DNA from: a bacterium
GTDB taxonomy: Bacteria > Campylobacterota > Campylobacteria > Campylobacterales > Sulfurimonadaceae
DNA length: 64,000 nucleotides
NCBI GenBank assembly: GCA_018822665.1
Contig: JAHJJX010000031.1
Location: 1 to 64,000 of the forward strand
Reading direction: 5' to 3'
Shown here: piece by piece, positions 18,027 to 26,709 of the stretch
Layout: the number at the start of each line of letters is the position of its first letter
How positions within the stretch are numbered: the first letter of the stretch is position 1
The notes under the pieces: generated by a model
Databases searched by the model: none
Told to the model about the DNA's origin: nothing
The model's input: only the letters and a program-made list of their open reading frames with translations
Position numbers and translations under genes: made by a program

Positions 18027-19418
18027 TTATAATTCAGCTATCCCCTCAATCAAATCGTAAGGTGTTAATGAAAAGTCGGCGCCCTTGTAATGTATTGCCA
18101 ATTTTGCGTGGGCCAAAGAGGCGTTGAGGGCAGCGTGCAAAGGCTCATATCCTTGTGCTAAGAGTGCACCGATTAAGCCGCTGAGGACATCTCCGCTTCC
18201 ACCCTTTGCCAGAGCAGATGTGCCATGAGGGTTAACGTAAAACGCATCGCCTTTTGCAATGATGACATTCGCGCCTTTTAAAAGCAATGTGGCATGTGGA
18301 AATACTTTACAAAACTCCTCTGCGTATAAAAAACGGTTTTTTTGCAAAATTTCTACACTGATATCTGCTATATTCGTTTGTTTTAAAAGTGCCGCAAATT
18401 CTTTGGCATGTGGAGTGATAACGACATTTTTTCTTTTTAATATCTCAAGAGCTATCGGCATGTGGAAAATATCCGCATCCGCTACGAGAGGAAGCCAATT
18501 GTCTAAAAAACTTTCCAACTCTATATCGCTAAACTCTTCTCCCAAACCCATTCCAAGTGCCAAGGCTGTCGTGTTGGCCGGCAACTCATGCGAATACATG
18601 ATGCTCTCGGGAACGATTTCATCTTCAAACCCGACCAAAGTAACCAAGCCGCTTCCAAATCGAAGTGCTGCTTGAGCGCTTAAAATGCTCGCACCGCTTT
18701 TGCTTCCACATGCCAAGGCCAAGTGTCCAAAGCTTCCTTTGTGGGAGTTCTTTTTTGTTCTATGGGGAAGTTGCAAATCGGCCAAATCAAGTACATTCCA
18801 GTTAGTTTGTGTCTCATAAACAGCTCTTGAAACACCCAAGTCTATTACTTTTATCTCTCCCACAAACTCTTTTGCCTCATCTAAAAACATCCCCTTTTTG
18901 AGGGCTCCCATAGTTAGAGAAACATCCGCCCTAAAACATTCTTTGGCACATTCTCCGTTTTGTTTAAAACCAGAAGGAACATCGCAGGCAATTTTAAAAG
19001 CTTCCATGGAATTCATTTTTTTTATGATATTTTCGAACGTTTCGTTAAGTTCGCCCTTAAATCCCGTTCCAAGAACTGCGTCCACTAGCGCATCACAATT
19101 TTCAAGCTCACTCAACTCTCTTACGCCTATAGCATGCGAGCGCTTTGCCTGAATTTTTGCCATCTCTGATTTTGGCTCTTTGACATAATACAGATACACA
19201 TCATAATCTTTATGCAGAAGTCTGCAAAGAGCTATGCCATCAGCCCCATTATTTCCGCTTCCACATGCCACGATTATTTTAGAATTTTTGGCAAAATTTC
19301 CACGAATATAATCCGCCATGCCATCTGCGGCATGTTCCATTAAAATATCTTCGTTTAGTCCAAATTCTTCGTAACATCTTTTATCTAAAGTGCCGACTTC
19401 ATAAAACAGCTTTTGCAT
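18027..19418 (-). CDS. nnr: Bifunctional NAD(P)H-hydrate repair enzyme (epimerase plus ADP-dependent dehydratase)
   Basis: A protein of 463 residues, somewhat short for the fused family (about 500). The N-terminal half is a YjeF_N epimerase with ACGSGNNGADGIALCRLL. The C-terminal half is a ribokinase-like dehydratase with HKGSFGHLALACGSKSG and the nucleotide motif GTSALAKGGSGDVLSGL. It repairs hydrated NADH/NADPH in the cytoplasm. It starts 2 bp after the upstream P-loop gene stops, so they share an operon. Four exact copies and one near-copy of the dispersed 11-mer lie inside the gene; two of them encode the ACGS of each domain's glycine-rich loop. Confidence 0.95.
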   Translation of the reverse strand: MQKLFYEVGTLDKRCYEEFGLNEDILMEHAADGMADYIRGNFAKNSKIIVACGSGNNGADGIALCRLLHKDYDVYLYYVKEPKSEMAKIQAKRSHAIGVRELSELENCDALVDAVLGTGFKGELNETFENIIKKMNSMEAFKIACDVPSGFKQNGECAKECFRADVSLTMGALKKGMFLDEAKEFVGEIKVIDLGVSRAVYETQTNWNVLDLADLQLPHRTKKNSHKGSFGHLALACGSKSGASILSAQAALRFGSGLVTLVGFEDEIVPESIMYSHELPANTTALALGMGLGEEFSDIELESFLDNWLPLVADADIFHMPIALEILKRKNVVITPHAKEFAALLKQTNIADISVEILQKNRFLYAEEFCKVFPHATLLLKGANVIIAKGDAFYVNPHGTSALAKGGSGDVLSGLIGALLAQGYEPLHAALNASLAHAKLAIHYKGADFSLTPYDLIEGIAEL

Positions 19419-19420
19419 TT

Positions 19421-20155
19421 TTACTCTTCTACGTCATACTCATTTACTTTAACGGTATTGCTTACAATGTCATTAAAAAGAAGTGTACGATGCGCGGTAC
19501 GGTACTGATGGAAAAATCTGTTTTTTTGTAAAGTTTTTAATTGCGCGGTATTAAAATACTCCAGATTTGAACATTTTCCAAGATATAAAAATGTAAATAA
19601 CAATTTTAACTGCGGATTTTCAAAAACTTCATGCGGCTGCGCCAAAAAAGTGAGTCCGAATTTTTTAAGATTTAAAAATCCCAACATGTACAATAAGAAG
19701 TCTTCAAATTTTACATAAAAACCATCCAAATTCTTTATATCATGAAAAAAGTAATAATAATTATCAAGAAGTTCTTGCGTTTGAAGTGTTTGCGTAAGCT
19801 TACTTTTTATATCTCTTTTATTTGAAAAATAGTTCGGATTCACCGCCATATAAATGTGTTTTCTCTGCGCTATTAATTGATTAAATTCCTCTTTAAAAGT
19901 TTCGCTCTCATCAAATCGTATATAATTAAAATGTTCGTCTTTATATCTTTCTTCTATCTCTTCTTCGTTAGAATCTGCATAATCAACATAAAGAGTCGGC
20001 ACATTGCTGTCAATGACATAATTTCTTATTTTACATGCCAGATTTGTTTTGCCCGCACCCTCTTCTGCTAAAATCAGCGTATTGTAATAAAGAGATCTCT
20101 CTTTAAGTTTTAACGCATTGATACTGCTTTCATATTTTCCTATGATATTTCTCAC
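19421..20155 (-). CDS. P-loop ATPase of unknown function
   Basis: About 244 residues with a Walker A loop near the N-terminus (LILAEEGAGKTNLACK) and a probable Walker B strand (TLYVDYADS). The remainder is helical and aromatic-rich (LLDNYYYFFHDIKN). It resembles DnaA/IstB-like or small AAA-type ATPases only loosely, and I do not recognise the family. The start chosen is GTG at 20155 because GGAGG lies 6 nt upstream; an upstream GTG at 20179 would overlap that ribosome site. It is the first gene of a two-gene operon with nnr. Confidence 0.7.
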   Translation of the reverse strand: MRNIIGKYESSINALKLKERSLYYNTLILAEEGAGKTNLACKIRNYVIDSNVPTLYVDYADSNEEEIEERYKDEHFNYIRFDESETFKEEFNQLIAQRKHIYMAVNPNYFSNKRDIKSKLTQTLQTQELLDNYYYFFHDIKNLDGFYVKFEDFLLYMLGFLNLKKFGLTFLAQPHEVFENPQLKLLFTFLYLGKCSNLEYFNTAQLKTLQKNRFFHQYRTAHRTLLFNDIVSNTVKVNEYDVEE

Positions 20156-20181
20156 TTTATTCCTCCAAAAAAATTTCACTT

Positions 20182-20187
20182 ATTATA
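20182..20187 (-). promoter_or_regulatory. Probable -10 box of the P-loop/nnr operon
   Basis: TATAAT on the minus strand 27 nt before the GTG start at 20155. The predicted transcript would begin just ahead of the GGAGG ribosome site, which supports the shorter protein start. Confidence 0.55.
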
Positions 20188-20267
20188 TCTTATCTATTTG
20201 CTTCCTGAACTTTTGTTTATTTTTTCAGACTCTTTTGTCGGCATGTGGAAACAGATACGCATCCGTT

Positions 20268-20816
20268 TTACAAAATCTTTACAATCGCCTCAGGCATTAT
20301 CTCGTATTCAACGGCTTTTATTTTATTGCTGAAGCTCTCAAAAGTATCACTCTGTGCTCTTACAAAACTTTTCTGCAAAATAATATCTCCGCCGTCAAGT
20401 TCGCCGTTTACCCAATGAACCGTCACTCCGCACTCTTTGTCGCAACTCTTGAAACTTTCTTCGATTGCCTTTGCTCCTTTGTACTTCGGAAGCAAGGATG
20501 GATGCAAATTGATAGCCTTCATATTGGAGGTAAAAACATCACTCAAAATTCTCATAAACCCGCTGAGAACAACTAAATCAGGGGTGTATCTATTTATAAT
20601 ATTCACAAGAGCAGCATCAAAATCTTCTCTTAATTTAAAATCCACATGCTCTAAAATTTCTGTTTTTATCCCTAGAAGATTTAATTTCTCTATCCCTTTT
20701 GCATCTTTTTTATTTGTAATTCCACATGCCACAAAGCATTTTTTTTGATGCAGTTTTTTTACGATATTCTCAGCATTAAAGCCATCGCCGCTAAATAATA
20801 TAACTATTTTTTTCAT
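20268..20816 (-). CDS. purN: Phosphoribosylglycinamide formyltransferase PurN
   Basis: A protein of 182 residues, slightly shorter than E. coli PurN (212). The catalytic residues are visible: Asn and His in AINLHPSLLPKYKGA, and Asp in GELDGGDIILQ. It transfers the formyl group of 10-formyl-THF to GAR in purine synthesis. The N-terminus VILFSGDGFNAENI has the expected phosphate-binding loop. The gene contains one exact copy of the 11-mer (20720), and a second lies just past its stop (20240). Confidence 0.95.
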   Translation of the reverse strand: MKKIVILFSGDGFNAENIVKKLHQKKCFVACGITNKKDAKGIEKLNLLGIKTEILEHVDFKLREDFDAALVNIINRYTPDLVVLSGFMRILSDVFTSNMKAINLHPSLLPKYKGAKAIEESFKSCDKECGVTVHWVNGELDGGDIILQKSFVRAQSDTFESFSNKIKAVEYEIMPEAIVKIL

Positions 20817-20883
20817 TCTTTAAAATTTCCCGTTTGGCATCCGCAAATTATAGCAAATATGCCAAAAATGAAGCTAAAAAAGG

Positions 20884-20889
20884 TATAAT
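20884..20889 (+). promoter_or_regulatory. -10 box only 6 nt before the kdsD start (possible leaderless mRNA)
   Basis: TATAAT ends at 20889 and ATG begins at 20896, so transcription would start at or within a base or two of the start codon. An AAAGG upstream of the -10 would not be in the transcript. Confidence 0.5.
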
Positions 20890-20895
20890 TGCGCC

Positions 20896-21858
20896 ATGAA
20901 TTATAAAGAGATTGCACAAGAAACTTTAAATATTGAAGCACAAGCACTTCTTAATGCAGCAAAGAACATGAGCGATGTTTTTGAGGATGCCGTAAAGACA
21001 ATTCTTTCATGTAAGGGAAAGTTGATAGTAACAGGTGTCGGCAAATCCGGACTCATTGGCGCTAAAATGGCGGCAACCTTTGCTTCTACGGGTACTCCCA
21101 GTTTTTTTCTTCATCCGACCGAAGCACTCCATGGCGATTTAGGCATGATTAGCACCAACGATGTCGTAATAGCAATCAGCTACAGCGGAGAAAGCGAAGA
21201 GTTAAGTTCCATCTTGCCCCATATCAAGAGATTCGGTACGCCGATAATCGGAATGACAAAAAATGCAAATTCTACACTTGGCAAATACAGCGACCTAGTT
21301 ATCGATGTTATTGTAGAGAAAGAGGCTTGTCCGCTCGACATCGCCCCGACAAGCTCCACAACTTTAACTTTGGCACTCGGCGATGCTTTGGCAGTGTGTC
21401 TGATGCGAGCAAGAGACTTTAAAAAAAGTGATTTTGCTTCTTTTCACCCAGGCGGTGCTTTGGGCAAAAAACTGTTTGTAAAAGTCAGCGACTTGATGAA
21501 TACCACAGACCTGCCGATTGTTTCAAAAGAAACAAAAGTCAAAAACGCTATCGTTAAAATTAGCGAAGGAAGGCTTGGTACTGTTTTAATTACAGATGCG
21601 CAAAACAGACTGCTAGCACTTGTGAGCGATGGTGACATTCGTCGTGCTTTGATGCAAGATGATTTTTCACTCGAAGAAAATGTTTTCAAATATGCAACAT
21701 TAAACCCTATGAGCATAAACGATGAAAATATGCTTGCAAGTGAAGCACTCGTTCTCATTGAAGAGAAAAAAATTCAACTCTTAGTAGTAACCGATAAAGA
21801 TAAAAAAGTTAAAGGTGTCCTACACATTCATACATTAATAGAAAAAGGCATTTCATGA
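20896..21858 (+). CDS. kdsD: Arabinose-5-phosphate isomerase (KdsD/KpsF family)
   Basis: A protein of 320 residues. An N-terminal SIS sugar-isomerase domain (VTGVGKSGLIGAKMAATFAS; FLHPTEALHGDLGMI) is followed by two CBS domains from about residue 200. It converts ribulose-5-phosphate to arabinose-5-phosphate, the first step to the Kdo of lipopolysaccharide. It heads a four-gene plus-strand operon and overlaps the next gene by 4 bp. Confidence 0.95.
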   Translation: MNYKEIAQETLNIEAQALLNAAKNMSDVFEDAVKTILSCKGKLIVTGVGKSGLIGAKMAATFASTGTPSFFLHPTEALHGDLGMISTNDVVIAISYSGESEELSSILPHIKRFGTPIIGMTKNANSTLGKYSDLVIDVIVEKEACPLDIAPTSSTTLTLALGDALAVCLMRARDFKKSDFASFHPGGALGKKLFVKVSDLMNTTDLPIVSKETKVKNAIVKISEGRLGTVLITDAQNRLLALVSDGDIRRALMQDDFSLEENVFKYATLNPMSINDENMLASEALVLIEEKKIQLLVVTDKDKKVKGVLHIHTLIEKGIS

Positions 21859-22646
21859 TGCGATTAAACAAATACATAGCACACCACTCAAGCTATTCAC
21901 GCCGCGAAGCTGACAAGGCAATACAAGACGGTTACGTGAGAGTAAACGGTGAGATACAAAAAGAACCTGCAACTCAAGTTGATGAAGAAAAAGCTGATGT
22001 TTGGATTAGCGGCAAAAAAGTTGCTCCTAGAGACAAATATACAGTCATCGTTTATAATAAACCAAAAGGGGAACTTGTCACAAAAAGCGACCCTAAAGGA
22101 AGAAGAACCATTTACGACTCACTCGATAAAAAATATAAACATTTTATCCCTGTAGGGCGTCTTGATTATGCAACAGAAGGTGTTTTACTTCTCACAGATG
22201 CTTCAAAAGTTGCAACTGCGCTTATGACTTCAAATCTGGAGAGAGTTTACAAGGTAAAAATTAAAGGTGAAATCACCCCTCAAATGGAAGCGGCAATGCT
22301 TAACGGTCTTGAGCTTACAGATGCAACAGCCGGCGGACATTCACACAGCGATGTCACTTCTATGACATTTGCACCTTTTATAGGTTACAAAATTCATAAA
22401 AGCGCACACAATTATTCTACTTTAAAAGTAGCTATCGCTGAGGGTCAAAACCGTGAAATCAGAAGATTTTTTGCACACTTTGGAGCAGAAGTATCTGACC
22501 TTAAAAGAGTAAGTTTTGCAGAGATAGAGCTGAATAATCTTCCGACGGGAAAAACAAGATTTTTAACAAGAAGTGAATATTCTGCACTCTATGGCTTCTT
22601 AAAAGAAGAAAATCAAAAAGCAAAAGAGAAAGGAAGTAAAAAATGA
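21855..22646 (+). CDS. RsuA/RluB-family pseudouridine synthase
   Basis: A protein of 263 residues. An N-terminal S4 RNA-binding domain (MRLNKYIAHHSSYSRREADKAI) precedes the catalytic domain, with the active-site aspartate in GRLDYATEGVLLLT. The C-terminus is a basic tail rich in K and E. It modifies 16S or 23S rRNA; RluB-like action on 23S rRNA is the most likely but is not proven by sequence alone. It overlaps kdsD and yjbQ by 4 bp each. Confidence 0.9.
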   Translation: MMRLNKYIAHHSSYSRREADKAIQDGYVRVNGEIQKEPATQVDEEKADVWISGKKVAPRDKYTVIVYNKPKGELVTKSDPKGRRTIYDSLDKKYKHFIPVGRLDYATEGVLLLTDASKVATALMTSNLERVYKVKIKGEITPQMEAAMLNGLELTDATAGGHSHSDVTSMTFAPFIGYKIHKSAHNYSTLKVAIAEGQNREIRRFFAHFGAEVSDLKRVSFAEIELNNLPTGKTRFLTRSEYSALYGFLKEENQKAKEKGSKK

Positions 22647-23041
22647 AAACTATGAAATTTCCAACGAGCCATAAAACACAATTGATGGATATCAGCAAGG
22701 AAGTGACGGAAGCCGTCATTACCTCCGGTATCAAAGAGGGGATTTGTGTTGTTTTCACTCCCCATACCACATCAAGCATCTTTATGTTTGAAAATCAGGA
22801 CCCTGCTCTTCGCCGTGATTTGCTCGATGCACTTAATCGCGTTATTCCTCCCGATGCCAAATATTTACATAAAGGCGATAACGCGGCGGCACACCTTAAA
22901 AGTTCCCGTATGGGCAACTCCATCACCGTACCCGTTGTAAATGCAAAACCTATTTTTGGAAAATGGCAGGGTGTCTTTTTTGGTGAATTTGACGGACCAA
23001 GACAAGAAAGAGAAGTTATCATCAAAGTTATCGCGGGCTAA
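22643..23041 (+). CDS. YjbQ/UPF0047 family protein
   Basis: A protein of 132 residues with the family's conserved blocks: FTPHTTSSIFMFENQDP, the central KGDNAAAHLKSS and the C-terminal GKWQGVFFGEFDGPRQ. Members show weak thiamine-phosphate synthase activity in vitro; the true role is uncertain. The gene is translationally coupled to the pseudouridine synthase, and its stop is 6 nt before the next start. Confidence 0.92.
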   Translation: MKTMKFPTSHKTQLMDISKEVTEAVITSGIKEGICVVFTPHTTSSIFMFENQDPALRRDLLDALNRVIPPDAKYLHKGDNAAAHLKSSRMGNSITVPVVNAKPIFGKWQGVFFGEFDGPRQEREVIIKVIAG

Positions 23042-23047
23042 ATAACC

Positions 23048-24223
23048 TTGCCGGATTTCACCCACCTTCTTCGTCCAAAAACTTTTGATACGCTTGTCGG
23101 GCAAGAGCATCTAAGTTCTCAAAATGCTCCTCTTCGTGTTCTTTGCGAAAAAGGTGTTTTAGGGCATAGTTTTTTTTACGGTCCTGCCGGATGCGGAAAG
23201 ACAACTATCGCAAGAATCATCGCTCAAATTATGGATATGCCGTTTTATGAGTTAAATGCCACATCCATAAAAATAGAGCAGCTGCGCAAAATATTTGACC
23301 AATACAAAAATGCCCTTCAAAAACCGCTTTTATTTATAGACGAAGTTCACAGGCTTGCAAAAAATCAGCAAGAAGTTTTACTTCCGGTTATGGAAAATAA
23401 CTCTGTTTTGCTTATCGGTGCTTCCACGGAAAATCCATTTTATTCGCTTACCTCGGCCATCCGCTCCCGCTCAATGCTTTTTGAAATGAAATATATCCAT
23501 CACGATGCTTTAAATTCGCTTGCATTAAGAGCACTTGCACATGCCGAACTTACCTGCGATGAAGAAGCAAAAGAGTATCTCATTGCAAGCAGCGGAGGAG
23601 ATGCCAGAGCCATGCTCAAACTGTTGGAGTTTGCTTCAAGCATCCATACGCACATCACTTTAAAGATACTAAAATCTCTCCGTCCCAATGCTCTAAGCGC
23701 AGGAAGCAGTGAGGCTGGCGTGCATTATGACTTGGCAAGTGCGATGATTAAGTCTATTCGCGGCTCAGACATGGATGCCGCTATCTATTATTTGGCTCGT
23801 CTTATTGACGGGGGAGAAAGTGCTGATTTTATTGCAAGACGCCTTGTTATTCTAGCAAGTGAAGATGTGGGAAATGCAAACCCGCAAGCTCTGACTTTAT
23901 GTACCTCTGCCATGAACAGTGTTTCAAAAATCGGATATCCAGAAGCGAGAATCATACTGGCACAGGCCGTTATTTATCTCTGCGCATCTCCTAAATCAAA
24001 CTCCTCTTATCTTGCCATCAATGCAGCCATGCAAAGTGTAAATGAGGGAGTGATGCTGGAAATTCCAAAAAACATAACGAATAAACATGAGAACTATTTA
24101 TATCCGCATGATTTTGGCGGCTATGTAAAACAAAATTACCTCTCAAAGCCTTTAAAGTTTGTAAAATTAAAAGATATTGGCTATGAGAAGAAAATGAAAG
24201 AGTGGCATAATTCTTTAACTTAA
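23048..24223 (+). CDS. rarA: Replication-associated recombination protein RarA (MgsA) AAA+ ATPase
   Basis: A protein of 391 residues from a TTG start; no in-frame ATG precedes the conserved N-terminus LRPKTFDTLVGQEHL. Walker A is GPAGCGKTTIA and Walker B is LLFIDEVHR, followed by a sensor region (IGASTENPF) and the C-terminal tetramerisation/clamp-loader-like domain (ASEDVGNANPQAL). It acts at stalled replication forks. The gene is in the same frame as yjbQ, separated only by that gene's TAA and two codons. Confidence 0.95.
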   Translation: MPDFTHLLRPKTFDTLVGQEHLSSQNAPLRVLCEKGVLGHSFFYGPAGCGKTTIARIIAQIMDMPFYELNATSIKIEQLRKIFDQYKNALQKPLLFIDEVHRLAKNQQEVLLPVMENNSVLLIGASTENPFYSLTSAIRSRSMLFEMKYIHHDALNSLALRALAHAELTCDEEAKEYLIASSGGDARAMLKLLEFASSIHTHITLKILKSLRPNALSAGSSEAGVHYDLASAMIKSIRGSDMDAAIYYLARLIDGGESADFIARRLVILASEDVGNANPQALTLCTSAMNSVSKIGYPEARIILAQAVIYLCASPKSNSSYLAINAAMQSVNEGVMLEIPKNITNKHENYLYPHDFGGYVKQNYLSKPLKFVKLKDIGYEKKMKEWHNSLT

Positions 24224-24318
24224 ATTTATTTTTTGTATCAACTTATAGAAAAATTTGATAGAATAAATTTTCTAACCCAAAATAAATATTTTAATCTAAA
24301 CAAAAAAAGGGGTGTATT

Positions 24319-26295
24319 ATGAGTATAAAATCCAAACTCAATATAATAATCGCCATGGTTCTATCTTTTGCGCTTATTATCATAGGTCTTTCCATAAGTA
24401 AGGCATGGAGCGAAAGGTCTCACATCACTCAAGTTCAAATGCTCAATACTCTTTCTCAAAAATTGAGTCTGCTCATCCATGAAACACAAAAAGAAAGAGG
24501 TGCAACGGCCGGATTCTTAAGTTCTCAAGGTGAAAAATTTTCAGATATTTTACCCAAGCAAAGAGCTTTAACTACTGCCAAAAATAATGAGTTAAATGCC
24601 TATCTCTCCACTCTTGATTTAAATGAGTTTTCCCAAGAATTAAAAAATGAACTTACCTCTTTTAATTCTGCCATGGCGAACATTAACGATATTCGAACTA
24701 AAGTGGATGAGCTAAAAATCAGCGTAAAAGATTCTGTCACATACTACACGAATATGAATACAACTATTTTGAATATAGTTGCACTAACTGCTAAACTTGC
24801 AACATCCCCGCAACTGATAAAAGCACTTGACGCTTATACAAATTTTTTAAAATCAAAAGAGAGAGCAGGCATAGAAAGAGCTGTCTTGAGTGCTACTTTT
24901 GCGAGTGATACATTTGCTAAGGGGATGTTTGTTAAATGGATAACACTCATCGCAGAGCAGGATGGTTATCTTGACTCTTTTATGGCAATGGCAACGGATG
25001 AGTCCAAAGCTTTTTACAAAGAAAAAATGAAATCAAGTGTTATTGATGAAGTCAATGCCATGAGAGCTATTGCAAAAGAAAAAGCTTCAACGGGCGGCTT
25101 TGGAGTTGACAGTGTTGTTTGGTTCACCACTATTACAAAAAAAATCGACCTCCTTAAAGAGGTAGATGATGCACTCGCCAAAGACAACACGGCTCTTTTA
25201 CAACAGATAGAAGCATCTTCTAAAACCAGAATACTGATTACTATATTCAGTTATACCTTCTTTGCATTCATAATATTTATAATAATTCTTACAATTAGCA
25301 GAGGCGTAAATAAGAGTGTAAAAAGCAGTTTGGAAAAAATAGGATGTGTCTCTTCAACACTTGATTTAACATGCAATATTATTGTGGATGGCAAAGATGA
25401 GATATCGCAAATATCCCAAGCTATACATAAAATGATAGTTGCCTTTAAAGAGAGTGTTCAGCAAGCAAAAGATGTATCCTCTGCAACCACAAATGAAACT
25501 AAAAAACTCAATGGAGTGGTTGAAGAACTTACGGCAAATGGGAAAACTTCAGATATTAAAATAGCAACTATAAATATATTAGTTTCTGAAATTGGAGAGA
25601 GATTAGATGCTATTGAAGAAGATTCCATTAGTGTAACCGAAGATTTAAGCGAAACATTTAATATTCTGGATGAATTTATAAGCAAGCTTGACGCGGTTGT
25701 AAACTCAATAGAAGAAGGAAGTGCGCAGCAAGAAGACCTAGTTCATAAAGTTTCCTCTTTAACAGACCAAGCGAAAAATATTAAGGATGTTTTATCAATC
25801 ATCTCAGATATTGCCAACCAGACAAACCTTTTAGCCTTAAATGCAGCCATAGAAGCAGCCCGTGCGGGTGAGCATGGCCGTGGTTTTGCCGTCGTTGCAG
25901 ATGAAGTTAGAAAACTTGCAGAGAGAACTCAAAAAAGTCTGAATGAAATTAGTGCAAACGTAAATTTAATTACACAAAATGTTATAGAGATTGCAGGAGA
26001 GACATCTCTGACATCAAAAAATATGCACCGTATATCAGAAGCCGCGCAAGAGCTAATCTCATCTTCTCAAGAGACAAAAGAAAACCTGTCAATTACAACT
26101 AAAAAATCGGAAGATGTTATGCATCAAAGTACATATATTGCCACAAAAACTAAATCTCTCATAGACAATATGGAAGAAATCATACAAATTTCTTCCAAAA
26201 ATATTGAACATAGAGCAAAAGTTGAAAATGCCGTAACTATACTTTCCAGCGATGCGAAAAAATTACAAAATGAACTGGCTAAATTTAAAATTTAG
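24319..26295 (+). CDS. Methyl-accepting chemotaxis protein with NIT sensor domain
   Basis: A protein of 658 residues. TM1 is at about 9-27. A periplasmic all-helical NIT (nitrate/nitrite-sensing type) domain spans about 40-290, opening with the typical [25 protein letters not shown]2 is at about 300-322, then HAMP, then a signalling domain with the hairpin tip [20 protein letters not shown]. The ligand is unknown; family members have been linked to nitrate/nitrite. The start has AAGGGG nine bases upstream. No CheA/W genes are adjacent. Two signalling genes with a partner-switching layout follow. Confidence 0.93.
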   Translation: MSIKSKLNIIIAMVLSFALIIIGLSISKAWSERSHITQVQMLNTLSQKLSLLIHETQKERGATAGFLSSQGEKFSDILPKQRALTTAKNNELNAYLSTLDLNEFSQELKNELTSFNSAMANINDIRTKVDELKISVKDSVTYYTNMNTTILNIVALTAKLATSPQLIKALDAYTNFLKSKERAGIERAVLSATFASDTFAKGMFVKWITLIAEQDGYLDSFMAMATDESKAFYKEKMKSSVIDEVNAMRAIAKEKASTGGFGVDSVVWFTTITKKIDLLKEVDDALAKDNTALLQQIEASSKTRILITIFSYTFFAFIIFIIILTISRGVNKSVKSSLEKIGCVSSTLDLTCNIIVDGKDEISQISQAIHKMIVAFKESVQQAKDVSSATTNETKKLNGVVEELTANGKTSDIKIATINILVSEIGERLDAIEEDSISVTEDLSETFNILDEFISKLDAVVNSIEEGSAQQEDLVHKVSSLTDQAKNIKDVLSIISDIANQTNLLALNAAIEAARAGEHGRGFAVVADEVRKLAERTQKSLNEISANVNLITQNVIEIAGETSLTSKNMHRISEAAQELISSSQETKENLSITTKKSEDVMHQSTYIATKTKSLIDNMEEIIQISSKNIEHRAKVENAVTILSSDAKKLQNELAKFKI

Positions 26296-26309
26296 CCTAA
26301 AGAAGTTTT

Positions 26310-26354
26310 ACTTTGACGTCAATCACGCAAGAACTTACATATTGGCGTCAAAGT
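26310..26354. promoter_or_regulatory. Imperfect inverted repeat upstream of the STAS gene
   Basis: ACTTTGACGTCAAT (26310-26323) and ATTGGCGTCAAAGT (26341-26354) form 14-bp arms with one mismatch and a 17-nt spacer. The left arm itself contains the palindrome TTGACGTCAA. It could terminate the chemoreceptor transcript, but the T-run is absent, so an operator for the following operon is also possible. Confidence 0.45.
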
Positions 26355-26416
26355 GCTAAATCCTTCAGTAAATTTCTGATAATATTTACAACTTATATCA
26401 AAAAAGGCTTAGAGAA

Positions 26417-26704
26417 ATGAAAATATCATCACAAAACAGCATTATCAACATAGAGGGAAATATAAAAAGTCTCGCTGATTTTCAAGACATCAAAAATACA
26501 ATAGATGCTACTACGGAAAAATATAAGGACATTACCATCAATATTAATGATTCTATATCTGTCATCTCTTCGGTTATAGGCTATTTCAATAAACTTGTAC
26601 TCAAAGACAATATAAACATAAAGATAAATGTAGGAAGCAAAAAACTCTCTGAACTTTTTGATGATTTAAATCTTACGACTATATTTAAAGTGAAAACTCT
26701 TTAA
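26417..26704 (+). CDS. STAS-domain anti-sigma-factor antagonist-like protein
   Basis: A protein of 95 residues with the STAS beta-alpha pattern. The conserved phosphorylation region reads NINDSISVISSVIGYF, with serines at the position modified in SpoIIAA/RsbV. It ends 5 bp before a gene for a SpoIIE phosphatase fused to a HATPase domain, the natural partner that would dephosphorylate and phosphorylate it. The target of the switch is unknown. Confidence 0.75.
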   Translation: MKISSQNSIINIEGNIKSLADFQDIKNTIDATTEKYKDITININDSISVISSVIGYFNKLVLKDNINIKINVGSKKLSELFDDLNLTTIFKVKTL

Positions 26705-26709
26705 AGCGC

